A stretch of 64,000 nucleotides of DNA, taken from Planctomycetaceae bacterium (lineage in GTDB: Bacteria > Planctomycetota > Planctomycetia > Gemmatales > Gemmataceae). The translations under genes and the position numbers were made by a program. Positions 25,844 through 34,638 of the stretch are shown here, in pieces. The stretch is from the NCBI GenBank assembly GCA_013823135.1, contig PNLP01000032.1, forward strand, positions 17,407 to 81,406, given 5' to 3'. The first letter of the stretch is position 1. Each line of letters opens with the position of its first letter. The notes under the pieces were generated by a model, which was not told the DNA's origin, searched no databases, and saw nothing but the letters and a program-made list of their open reading frames with translations.

Positions 25844-28800
25844 ATGATTTTCCGTCTCGGCACCCACGTGGGTGTGGTTCCCATCCCGAAACAAAAACTG
25901 CGCCCATCATTGTCTGGCGTGTTGGCCACTGTCGGGTTGTTCGTTGGTTCCGCGAACTGGGCTGCCGCGCAGCCTGTTCTCCAGCCGCCCACGACTGGCA
26001 GTCAGACCATGCCCACCCCGGTCGCACCCGGGACAATCGTGCCACCCATGGGCACCCACCCCACGGGGCCAGTGCTTCCTCCCGAGAAGACCGTCTCCGT
26101 CGGCTTTAAGTCCGCGACTTGGGACACGGTGCTGGACTGGTTCTCGGCTGAAAGCGGGCTGACCCCCATCTACGCTGTCAAGCCGACAGGTAGCGTCACA
26201 CTGTTGCCGCCCAAGGATCGCAAGTTCACGATGGGCGAAGTCATCGACCTTCTGAACGAGGCGATGATTCAACAGAAGTTCATACTCGTTCGTCGGCAAG
26301 TGTCGTTCACCATTCTGCCATCCGACGAGAAACTCGACCTGAGCCTGATTCCGCGGATCGAGATCAGCGAGTTGCCCCGCCGCGGCAAAACGGAACTCGT
26401 TCAGGTGCTGATCCCGCTGAAGACACTCAGCGTCGAGGATACCGCACCGGAAGTGCAGAAGATGCTGACCCCGTTCGGGGCTGTGTCCATGCTGTCCAAG
26501 ACGAACACACTTGTGATCGTGGACACCGCGGGGAACATCAACCGTATCTACCAGACACTTCAGGAAGTGGAGCAGAAGCAGAACGAGGGCGACTTCCTCA
26601 CGCACAAGTTCCTCTACAAGAAGGCCAGCGAGATGGCCGAGGAACTCAAGACGCTGCTCACCGACCGCGACACGACCGCCACGGTCGCCGGCGGTGCCTC
26701 CACCATTCCCCAACCGACCTACGACCCGCGGTATGGCGGCCAGCCCTATTACGATCCACGCAACGACCCACGTAACCAGCAACGTGGTGGTAGCGGTGGT
26801 GGCGCGACCGGTCGCGTGAAGTCCGTCTCAATCACGGTGGACGTGAAGGCCAACACGGTCACGCTCACGGCCCCTCCCGAGAAGATCGCGCTGGCGAAGA
26901 AAATCATTGAGGACAAAGACAAGCCGCAATACCCGAACCAGTCGCCGATCAAGTTCACGGAACCGGAAATCCGCAAGTACTCCGTTCCGGTTGGTTCGGC
27001 CGACGCGCTGTCGAAGGCGTTGCTGGCGGAGACGCCAGGGCTCCGCATCATCCCTCTGCCAGCGACCAATGAGGTCATGGTGCTGGCCACGACGGAAGAA
27101 CACTTCGCCCTGATGGGGAAGCTCAAGGTCTTCACGGAAGGTGGAAGCTCGACTCCCGAGACGGCAGTCGTTCCGCTGGCGGTTACCGAACCCGGCGAGA
27201 TGGCAGCCAAGCTGGTCAAATTGTTCCCGAGTTCCGCGGCCGGTGGTGCGACCATCGAGGCACAGATCGGCGGGATGCCCGGAATCATCGTGAAGGGCAG
27301 CCCGGCCCAGATCGCGGAAATCCGCAAGGCCATCGAAGCCATCGAGGGCGTGAAGGGTGATGCGACAACTCCGGGGTTCAACCCACGGTCGCGGACCATC
27401 TTCATCCCCGAAGGCAGCACCGCGATGCTGGCCGAGAAGATCAAGCAGGCGATGGTTGACATGGGTGTGCCCGCGACGGTCATCGACCCGGCCAACCCAG
27501 GCAAGACGATCATCCCACAGCAGGTGATCCCGACGACCCCGCCGAGCACGGGCACGCTTCCCAGCAATCTGACGCCAGGTTCGGCACCGCCTCCGGGTAA
27601 CCTGATTCCCGGCGGGCCAAAGAAGATGTCGAGCGATCTCCGCGAGGCACTGCCGGGGCGAGACGTTCGCCTGGTTGTGGCACAGGTCGCGGACCCCGAG
27701 AAGAAGGATCCCCGCGCGGTGACCATTGTCGTGCAGGGGAACAAGCTAATCGTCACCAGCGACGACCCCAAGGTGCTCGACACGATCGTCGGCCTCGTGC
27801 AGTACTACAAGCCGGGTGGCCCGCAGATCGAGAACCTGTTCAAGGTCATCCGATTGAAGAACGTGTCGGCTGAAGAAGCCGCGAAGGAACTGACGGAAAT
27901 CTTCAACGGCCCGCAGCAACAGCAACAAGGTGGCGGCGGACGTGGTGGCGGTGGTCCTGCCGGCTTGCTCGGCGGCTTGCTGGGCGGCGGCGGTGGCGGC
28001 GGTGGTTTGCTCGGTGGCTTGCTGGGTGGCGGCGGAGGAGGTAGCACCCCGGCCGGCGTGAACCCGAACCGTATCCGTGTCGTTGCCGAGAAGAGCAGCA
28101 ACTCGGTGATCGTCATCAAGTCGAGCCCGATCGACCTGTTGACTATTGAACACCTGCTTGCGAAGTACATCGACGGCGGGCCGAGCGAAGACGCCCTCGT
28201 GATGAAGACCTGGATCGTGAAGGTCAACGAAGCATCCGCTACCGAAGTGGCCGCGATCGTCGAGAAGGTTTACAAGTCGGCTCTGGCGAGCGGCTCGGCC
28301 GGGCAGAACACGATGCCCGCGTTGCCGTTCCCCTTCGGCCAACCGCAGCAGGGTGGTGGTTCCTCGAAGCCCCCGGCGCTGGCGATCACCACGGATGACC
28401 GAACAAACACACTGATCCTGAACTGCACGGAGTCGATGGCCAAGGAAGTCGCCTTCCTGGTCGAAACGCTCGACAAGCAGACCGTCGCCACGACGGAGGT
28501 GGTGCGATTGGTACAGCTAAAGGGAATTGACCCGGCCCTCGTTCAGCAGGCTGTGAACGCCATCCAGGGGATCAACCCGCAGCAACAGCAGCGAGGCGGC
28601 CTCGGTGGCGGTCTTGGTGGTGGCCTTGGTGGCGGACAAGGCGGTGGTGGTCTTGGCTCGCTTGGTGGTCTTGGCGGCCTGGGAGGTTTTGGTGGCGGTG
28701 GCCTTGGTGGCTTTGGTGGTGGCCGCGGCCTTGGTGGTGGGCTCGGCGGAGGAGGTGGCGGTCGCGGCACCGGCGGTGGCGGTCGCGGCGGTGGTGGACG

Positions 28801-31800
28801 CCAGTCGTTCAACGGCGGCGGGGTGGAGGGCCCCCAAAATTTTGACTACCGGGGCATGGACGCCCCTTCGGCCCCAGTCTCGAACACACTCTATGATCCG
28901 CAACTTGACCCCGATCTGGGCGCGACGAACAACCGAACCTACGACTCGCCACAACAAGGCGTGATGCTCGTTGGCGGGCAGGTGCCAATGCCGGGCGGGC
29001 AGCCCGCGCCGAAGCAGCCGGGTCGGGAACAACTCCCCGGTTCCCAGGCGCCGCGTGGCACAGTCACCACCTACCCGCTGCCGGGTCTCGATACGGTGGT
29101 CGTGCGTGCGGAAAACGCCGCGGACATGCAACTGATCCTCGACCTGATCGAGGTGCTCCGTGGCTACTCCAAGGGCGCTACGCCCCGGCTGGAGGTCATT
29201 CCTCTGGAGTATGCCGACTGCAACTCGGTCGCGGACTTCTTGACGACGTTGTTCTCGCGAGTTGTCACGGCTGGCCCCGGCGGGAACTACCTGCAACAGC
29301 CCGGCACGCAGGGTGGCCTTGGCGGGCAGTTCGGTGGCCTCGGTGCGCTCGGCGCTAACCAGGCACAGAACAAGGGCGTGTACTTCCTCGCGTTGCCCCG
29401 GCTCAACTCGATTCTGGTCGCGGGACCGGAAGCCCGGTTCGCGGACATCCTTAAGGAAGTCCGCCGCATCGACGTGCCGAACAACGTCCTGCCCCGCGCG
29501 TTTCGTTTGAAGCGGGCATCGGCTCAGATCATCGCCCAGCAGATCCAGCAGTTCTGGACCTCGCGGTTCCCTGGCGAATCGTTGCAGCGGAACCAGTTCC
29601 GCGTCACGTTCGACTCGGCCAGCAACACCGTCTACGTCCAGGCTGGTGGGGCCGACCTCGCTGATGTTGAAGCGCTCATCAGGGACTGGGACACAACCGA
29701 GTCCAGTGCGGTTAACGATGTCAGGATCTTCAAGCTTCGGAATGCGATCGCTGCCGAACTCGCGCAGGTGATTAGTAACGCACTGACTGCGAACATTGTC
29801 AGTCCGCTGGCACAGGCTCAGTTCACGAATCCGCAGGGTCAGGCAGCCGGTGGCACGAGCCAACTTGGCGGAACGGGTGTCGGGCTTGGTCAGGGTGCGT
29901 TGGGTGGTGCCCTCGGTGGTGCTCTGGGTGGTGGTGCCGGTGGCGCGTTAGGTGGTGCCCTCGGTGGAGCACTGGGCGGGCAACTTGGCGGTGGCGGGCA
30001 GGGTGGTGGTGGCCTTGGCGGCGGTGGCCTCGGTGGTGGGGGTCTCGGCGGACAGGGCGGTGCACTGGGCAACACCCAGGTGCAGACGTTCATCCCGACC
30101 GTGGGCGTGGGCACCAGCGGCGGCCTGGTCACGAAGACCAGTAGCCTGCGTTACTACTCGGCCCGCGATGGGCAGATCGTCGAATCCGGCCTGCTGGCAG
30201 ACGTTCACCTCGTCCCGAACGTGCGAACGAACTCGATCATCGTTGCCGCGCCCGAGAAGACGATGAAGTTGATCGAGAAGCTCATCGAGAACCTCGACAC
30301 GACGGCCGCCGCCGTGTCGGTGATCAACGTGTTCGAGTTGAAGCGGGCCGACGCGAACCTGACCGCGACTCTGCTTCGTCAGTTGTTCACCGGCCAGACC
30401 ACCGGCGGTGGCGCGGCTGGTGGCCTCGGTGGCGGGCTTGGTGGCGGCGGCGGCGGCGTGAACGCCCAGGGGGTTCGCCCACTGCTCACGCTCAGCCCCG
30501 GCGACGTGTCGCCTGGTGCGAGCCTCATCGACCTGCGGCTCTCGGTGGACGATCGAACTAACTCGATCATCGTGGCTGGTTCATTCAACGACCTCGAAAC
30601 GATCCGAGCGATCATCTCGCGGCTCGAAACGTCGGACACGCCGCAGCGGTACAACGAAGTGTACAAGCTCCGGAACGCAGCCGCGGCGGACGTGGCGAAC
30701 ACGATCCAGACGTTCGTGACCAACTCGCTGAACGTGCTGAGCGGGGCGAACTTCCTCACTGCGTACCAGAGCCTGCAACGGCAGGTGGTCGTGGTGGCCG
30801 AGCCGGTCAGCAACACTGTCCTCATCAGCGCGACCCCGCAGTACTTCGGGGAGATCAAGCGACTGATCGAGAAGATCGACGCTCAGCCTCCGCAGGTGGT
30901 CATCCAGGTGATGATCGCCGAGGTGCAGTTGAACAACGCGGAGGAGTTCGGTGTCGAGTTCGGCATCCAGAGCCCAGTATTATTCGCCCGCGGTACGCTC
31001 GGCACGCCAACGACTACGAACGGTGTGACGAACGCGGCCTCGCCCGGGTACAACTTCATCACGACGGCTCCTTTGGGGAATAGCACCCTGTCGCAATCGC
31101 CGACCGTTGGGTTCCAGGGGTTGTCGCAGTTGGGCGTCGGTCGCGTGGGTACGCAGAGCTTCGGTGGGTTTGTTTTCTCGGCGGCGAGCGATTCGCTCAA
31201 CGTCCTGATTCGTGCCCTCAAGGCTCAGAGCCGCGTAGATATCCTCAGCCGTCCGCAGGTGCAGGTCGCCGACAACCAGACCGGCTACGTTCAGGTTGGT
31301 GCGAACTTCCCCTACTTGAGCACCAGCACCCTGACCGGTGTCGGTACTTCGCAGCAGTCGATCGAGTACCAGCCTGTCGGTGTGACCATGCGGGTGACTC
31401 CGCGGGTGAACCCGGACGGCAAGGTGTTGATGCGAGTGGAACCGCAGGTGTCCAGCGTGAGCCCGACCCCGGTCAGCCTTGGGAACGGCATCCAGGCTCC
31501 AGCGTTCAACGTCCAGACTGTGCAGACCACGGTGCTGGCTTCGGATGGCGAAACCATCGTTCTGGGTGGTCTCATCAGCAAGCAGGATCAACGGACCGAG
31601 AACGGTTACCCGTTCTTCAAGGACATCCCTTACGTCGGTGCCCTGTTCCGGTACCGCACCCGTCAGGTCCAGCGTCGCGAGGTGCTCATCATCATGACGC
31701 CGCACATTATCCGCAGCGAAGCCGATCAGGCCCGCATTCTGGCCGAGGAATCCGTGCGGATGCACTGGTGCGTGCCCGATATCGCCCGGATGCAAGGTCA

Positions 31801-32587
31801 CGGCATGGAAGTGATCGGGCCGGCCATGCAGGGCGCTCGCCCAGTGCCGACCAACGTGGCACCGCCCGCGGGTGCGAATGGCTACGTCCCGAGCCCGTAC
31901 TACTTCGGTGGGCCTGGTTCGCCCGACGGTCAGTATGGTCTGAGTGGCAACGGGGCACAGGCACCAGCACCGGTCGCTCAGCCGCAACAACCCGGTGGTA
32001 CGCTTGCCCAACCGCAGCCGTTCAACCCCGCTACATCACAACCGGGAGTCAACCCCGCGGTGCCAGCGTCCCCGGTCATGACTCCTGCATTGCCGGTTCC
32101 TCCGCCTGCACCGCCGCCCGGGATGAGCGTGCAACCGCCGCCCGGAATGCTGCCTGGGGTGCCGAGCATGACGCCCGCTCCGGGGGTGATGCCCGCGACT
32201 TACCCGAACGCTGCTCCGCAACCTCAGCAACCTGTCGCTCCGGTCAGTGCGACTTACCCGGCGAATCCCGGGGTGCCCGTGACTTCGGGTTACCCGGTGA
32301 GCCCCGCTGCTCCGCAGACGAACCCTGCTGCACCGCAGGCGAACGCGCCGGCCCGGACGGGGAACTACCAGATGGTGATGCCCGATGGTCGGGTGGTTTA
32401 CCCCACGGCGGTGATTCCCACGCCGCCTCCGGTATCCCCGACCGCCCATCGTGGCTTTGAGATGCAACGCCCTGCGGATGCGCCCCCGCTGCCAAGCGGG
32501 CGGCCGACTGGGGACGGACCCCAACCGGCGGACAACAAGAAACCTCGTGCCAAGGAGGGCGCACCATGGGAAGTCTTTTCACGCTAA
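25844..32587 (+). CDS. Giant secretin (GspD-type outer-membrane channel) with about a dozen N-domain modules
   Basis: The 2247-residue protein has an N-terminal signal (ending near WAAA|QPV). An STN/N0-like domain at about 85-163 contains SATWDTVLDWFSAESGLTP. Then 12-13 N-domain-like modules follow, each with an R/K-rich beta strand, a helix and a closing strand pattern such as RTNTLILNC, RTNSIIVAA or SNTVLISAT. They begin at roughly 186, 253, 376, 440, 515, 663, 786, 885, 1115, 1216, 1291, 1492 and 1603. Glycine-rich loops interrupt some (about 696-734, 916-988, 1340-1411, 1520-1540). The secretin domain proper is at about 1685-1962: VVIQVMIAEVQLNNAEEFG, SRPQVQVADNQTGYVQVG, SDGETIVLGGLI, REVLIIMTPHII. 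A Pro/Ala/Gln-rich tail follows to the end. Ordinary GspD is 650-750 residues with N0-N3. A lipoprotein-like gene overlaps the end by 22 bp. Secretin identity is sure; the transported substrate is not. Confidence 0.92.
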   Translation: MIFRLGTHVGVVPIPKQKLRPSLSGVLATVGLFVGSANWAAAQPVLQPPTTGSQTMPTPVAPGTIVPPMGTHPTGPVLPPEKTVSVGFKSATWDTVLDWFSAESGLTPIYAVKPTGSVTLLPPKDRKFTMGEVIDLLNEAMIQQKFILVRRQVSFTILPSDEKLDLSLIPRIEISELPRRGKTELVQVLIPLKTLSVEDTAPEVQKMLTPFGAVSMLSKTNTLVIVDTAGNINRIYQTLQEVEQKQNEGDFLTHKFLYKKASEMAEELKTLLTDRDTTATVAGGASTIPQPTYDPRYGGQPYYDPRNDPRNQQRGGSGGGATGRVKSVSITVDVKANTVTLTAPPEKIALAKKIIEDKDKPQYPNQSPIKFTEPEIRKYSVPVGSADALSKALLAETPGLRIIPLPATNEVMVLATTEEHFALMGKLKVFTEGGSSTPETAVVPLAVTEPGEMAAKLVKLFPSSAAGGATIEAQIGGMPGIIVKGSPAQIAEIRKAIEAIEGVKGDATTPGFNPRSRTIFIPEGSTAMLAEKIKQAMVDMGVPATVIDPANPGKTIIPQQVIPTTPPSTGTLPSNLTPGSAPPPGNLIPGGPKKMSSDLREALPGRDVRLVVAQVADPEKKDPRAVTIVVQGNKLIVTSDDPKVLDTIVGLVQYYKPGGPQIENLFKVIRLKNVSAEEAAKELTEIFNGPQQQQQGGGGRGGGGPAGLLGGLLGGGGGGGGLLGGLLGGGGGGSTPAGVNPNRIRVVAEKSSNSVIVIKSSPIDLLTIEHLLAKYIDGGPSEDALVMKTWIVKVNEASATEVAAIVEKVYKSALASGSAGQNTMPALPFPFGQPQQGGGSSKPPALAITTDDRTNTLILNCTESMAKEVAFLVETLDKQTVATTEVVRLVQLKGIDPALVQQAVNAIQGINPQQQQRGGLGGGLGGGLGGGQGGGGLGSLGGLGGLGGFGGGGLGGFGGGRGLGGGLGGGGGGRGTGGGGRGGGGRQSFNGGGVEGPQNFDYRGMDAPSAPVSNTLYDPQLDPDLGATNNRTYDSPQQGVMLVGGQVPMPGGQPAPKQPGREQLPGSQAPRGTVTTYPLPGLDTVVVRAENAADMQLILDLIEVLRGYSKGATPRLEVIPLEYADCNSVADFLTTLFSRVVTAGPGGNYLQQPGTQGGLGGQFGGLGALGANQAQNKGVYFLALPRLNSILVAGPEARFADILKEVRRIDVPNNVLPRAFRLKRASAQIIAQQIQQFWTSRFPGESLQRNQFRVTFDSASNTVYVQAGGADLADVEALIRDWDTTESSAVNDVRIFKLRNAIAAELAQVISNALTANIVSPLAQAQFTNPQGQAAGGTSQLGGTGVGLGQGALGGALGGALGGGAGGALGGALGGALGGQLGGGGQGGGGLGGGGLGGGGLGGQGGALGNTQVQTFIPTVGVGTSGGLVTKTSSLRYYSARDGQIVESGLLADVHLVPNVRTNSIIVAAPEKTMKLIEKLIENLDTTAAAVSVINVFELKRADANLTATLLRQLFTGQTTGGGAAGGLGGGLGGGGGGVNAQGVRPLLTLSPGDVSPGASLIDLRLSVDDRTNSIIVAGSFNDLETIRAIISRLETSDTPQRYNEVYKLRNAAAADVANTIQTFVTNSLNVLSGANFLTAYQSLQRQVVVVAEPVSNTVLISATPQYFGEIKRLIEKIDAQPPQVVIQVMIAEVQLNNAEEFGVEFGIQSPVLFARGTLGTPTTTNGVTNAASPGYNFITTAPLGNSTLSQSPTVGFQGLSQLGVGRVGTQSFGGFVFSAASDSLNVLIRALKAQSRVDILSRPQVQVADNQTGYVQVGANFPYLSTSTLTGVGTSQQSIEYQPVGVTMRVTPRVNPDGKVLMRVEPQVSSVSPTPVSLGNGIQAPAFNVQTVQTTVLASDGETIVLGGLISKQDQRTENGYPFFKDIPYVGALFRYRTRQVQRREVLIIMTPHIIRSEADQARILAEESVRMHWCVPDIARMQGHGMEVIGPAMQGARPVPTNVAPPAGANGYVPSPYYFGGPGSPDGQYGLSGNGAQAPAPVAQPQQPGGTLAQPQPFNPATSQPGVNPAVPASPVMTPALPVPPPAPPPGMSVQPPPGMLPGVPSMTPAPGVMPATYPNAAPQPQQPVAPVSATYPANPGVPVTSGYPVSPAAPQTNPAAPQANAPARTGNYQMVMPDGRVVYPTAVIPTPPPVSPTAHRGFEMQRPADAPPLPSGRPTGDGPQPADNKKPRAKEGAPWEVFSR
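32552..32568 (+). promoter_or_regulatory. Strong ribosome-binding site inside the secretin gene end
   Basis: AAGGAGG at 32552-32558 lies 7 bases before the ATG at 32566. It fixes the start of the overlapping downstream gene although it is inside the secretin coding region. Confidence 0.8.
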
Positions 32588-33597
32588 CTGGTCGTCCCGC
32601 AGCCGTCGCCCGAACGGCGACCGGCGCGATCCACGGACCGTGTCTCGTGGCAGCCGCGATCTTGGTTCTGGGATCCGGGTGTGCGGGAACGAGTCTGTGG
32701 AAGACCAAGACCGAGTTCGGGAAGCCCGGTGACGGGGTGCCCTCCGCAGCGCTTTCCTCGGCCGTGACGGGCGGTAACCGGAACGATGTCATTCAGGCAT
32801 CTGCGTCGGTTACCGAGCAAACTCCGCCTTCGACGTTCTCGAAAATGATGGGGAAGCCCGAGAAGAAGCCGGCGGCCGCGGCTGCCGAGATGGTGGTGAT
32901 GTGGCGGAACAAGATCGACTTCCTCCCCGACCCGACCCGCAACGGCGCGATGGGAGCGGGGTTGGCGGGGCAGATGTTCCTCTTCGACCCCAAGATGCAG
33001 TTTGCCCTGGCCGAAGGGAAACTCACCGTCGCCCTGTACGATGAGACGCTGCGGCAACCGGGACAGCCAGCCGGCGAACCGCAGGTGTGGGAGTTCACGA
33101 AGGAGACTCTCAAGAATCTGCGAACGCCGGACGAACGCTGGGGTATGGGTTACGCCCTGTTCCTCCCGTGGCCGTCCTATCGACCGGATGTGTCGCGAGT
33201 TCGGATTGCGGCACGCTTTGAGCCCGAACTGGGCCATGCGCTCTACGCACAGGAAACCCGGATCACCCTCGACATGGGCACGCCGGGCGAAAACAACGCT
33301 GCTTGGTCGAACCAGCCATTCGTGCCGGGGGCTCAGGCTCAACCCGCTAGCGGTTCGAACTTGCTTGGCGGTCCGCCGCCCGCAAGCGGCCCCGGCTTGG
33401 GTGTGCTCACCTCGGGCCCGGCCACGCCGGTCGTGCCGTCGGGTGCGCTTCAACCGGCACCCGCGAACTATGGCAGCCTCGCACCGGCTAATCCCGCACC
33501 CGCTCAGCCGGCGTTTAACCCTGGCCCGGCTCAGCCAGCGATAAACACGGCCAACCTGCCGCCGATCGCGTTTACCGCACCGCGGCGAGCACCGTAG
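32566..33597 (+). CDS. Lipoprotein-like protein overlapping the secretin gene
   Basis: The 343-residue protein begins MGSLFTLTGRPAAVA, with a hydrophobic segment ending in LVLGSGCAG, a lipoprotein-like Cys (non-canonical -3). The mid part (about 100-245) is a folded domain with WRNKIDFLPDPTRNGAMGAGLAG, QFALAEGKLTVALYD and RWGMGYALFLPWPSYRPDVS. The C-terminal ~100 residues are Pro/Ala/Gly-rich. I do not know the family, but a gene in this position could be a secretin pilotin or accessory factor. It overlaps the secretin by 22 bp with its own strong ribosome site, so the two are translated together. A strong terminator follows. Confidence 0.7.
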   Translation: MGSLFTLTGRPAAVARTATGAIHGPCLVAAAILVLGSGCAGTSLWKTKTEFGKPGDGVPSAALSSAVTGGNRNDVIQASASVTEQTPPSTFSKMMGKPEKKPAAAAAEMVVMWRNKIDFLPDPTRNGAMGAGLAGQMFLFDPKMQFALAEGKLTVALYDETLRQPGQPAGEPQVWEFTKETLKNLRTPDERWGMGYALFLPWPSYRPDVSRVRIAARFEPELGHALYAQETRITLDMGTPGENNAAWSNQPFVPGAQAQPASGSNLLGGPPPASGPGLGVLTSGPATPVVPSGALQPAPANYGSLAPANPAPAQPAFNPGPAQPAINTANLPPIAFTAPRRAP

Positions 33598-33630
33598 TTT
33601 CGACAGTAGAAAAAATTTGACTGCATCAAG

Positions 33631-33671
33631 GCCCGGAAGTCACTACAGGTGAGTGACTTCCGGGCTTTTTT
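33631..33671 (+). terminator. Strong intrinsic terminator
   Basis: Perfect 14-bp stem (GCCCGGAAGTCACT with AGTGACTTCCGGGC), 7-base loop, then six T. It ends the secretin/lipoprotein transcript. Confidence 0.93.
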
Positions 33672-33842
33672 GCTTCCGTTGTCGGTGTCGGATGACCCCG
33701 CGTGGCGAAACGGGCCGGTCGGTGGTGGCGTCGGGAGACGTTCTCGCTTAGGGTATTAGGACTGGAACCCGGAACCCCGCTGACCGTTCCGGCGTCCAAG
33801 TGACGTTGGCGTGAACTCTCACCGAACCTGGAGACTCCTCCC

Positions 33843-34571
33843 ATGTTTTTGCGGATGACTGCCCTGACGGCGATGGCCGTCGGAATGCTTGGATTGGCCG
33901 GCGGAATGGCCGTGAGCCAGGATAAGAAAGACCCCAAGGAAGCCCCGAAACTCACCCCCGCGGATGTGGTAAAGGTCAAGAAAGCGCTGAGCGAGGTTCA
34001 AGAGTTCATCGGTCAGTGGAACCTCGAAGGAACCCAGAAGGATGGGGCCAAAACAATCGCGTGGAAGGAAAAGGTCAGTTGGGGCTGGAAGTTCAAGGGT
34101 GACGATGTCAGCATCAACGCGGATTTCGCCGAAGGGAAGGGGAAGTATTTCACCAGCGGTAACCTCCGGTACGACATTGCCAAGAAGAAGTACATCCTCA
34201 GCCTCACGACCGTGGACAAGGCGGAAGATGTATACGAAGGTGTCGCGGGCAAGGATGGCGGCCTGAAGCTCGAACGCAAGGACGCCAAGACTGGCGACGT
34301 GTTCCGGCTCACACTGAACACGCTCTCCGAAGGCGACAAATTCCAGGTGAAATTCGAGAAACAAGAAGGCGGTAAGGGGCTGTACAACAACGTGTTCGCA
34401 ATGAACGGCCTCAAGGAGGGTGCCGGTGGCGTTGGGGTCAAGAAGCCCGAGTGCATTGTGTCGGGTGGTGCGGCCAATATGGCCGTGAGCTTCGGCGGCA
34501 AGACGTACTACGTTTGCTGCACGGGTTGCCGCGATGAGTTCAACGCCAACCCCAAGAAGTACGCGAAGTGA
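33843..34571 (+). CDS. Secreted lipocalin-like protein with C-terminal YHS/TRASH-type metal site
   Basis: The 242-residue protein has a signal peptide (MFLRMTALTAMAVGMLGLAGG, ending near AVSQD). Residues about 45-190 are beta-rich with EFIGQWNLEGTQKDGAK, LRYDIAKKKYILSLTTVD and LTLNTLSEGDKFQVKFEKQE, a lipocalin-like (DUF1579-like) barrel pattern. The C-terminal 45 residues (KPECIVSGGAANMAVSFGG, KTYYVCCTGCRDEFNANP) form a YHS/TRASH-like domain: one Cys early, then a VCCTGC cluster, the arrangement used for metal (often copper) binding or sensing. The fusion suggests a secreted metal-binding or cofactor-scavenging protein. A strong hairpin follows. Confidence 0.78.
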   Translation: MFLRMTALTAMAVGMLGLAGGMAVSQDKKDPKEAPKLTPADVVKVKKALSEVQEFIGQWNLEGTQKDGAKTIAWKEKVSWGWKFKGDDVSINADFAEGKGKYFTSGNLRYDIAKKKYILSLTTVDKAEDVYEGVAGKDGGLKLERKDAKTGDVFRLTLNTLSEGDKFQVKFEKQEGGKGLYNNVFAMNGLKEGAGGVGVKKPECIVSGGAANMAVSFGGKTYYVCCTGCRDEFNANPKKYAK

Positions 34572-34597
34572 TCCATTTCTCGAGAATGGCCGGAAAT

Positions 34598-34633
34598 GAA
34601 GAGGCCCACCCGTTGTCACGGGTGGGCCTCTTC
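34598..34633. terminator. Bidirectional hairpin between convergent genes
   Basis: Perfect 16-bp stem (GAAGAGGCCCACCCGT with its complement) and 4-base loop, between a plus-strand stop at 34571 and a minus-strand stop at 34639. Confidence 0.85.
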
Positions 34634-34638
34634 GTTCA

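Noticed and set aside
28590..28805. Dense GGT/GGC tandem repeat that looks like a satellite or CRISPR-like array
   Set aside because: It is an in-frame glycine-rich loop of the secretin with no regular repeat-spacer structure.
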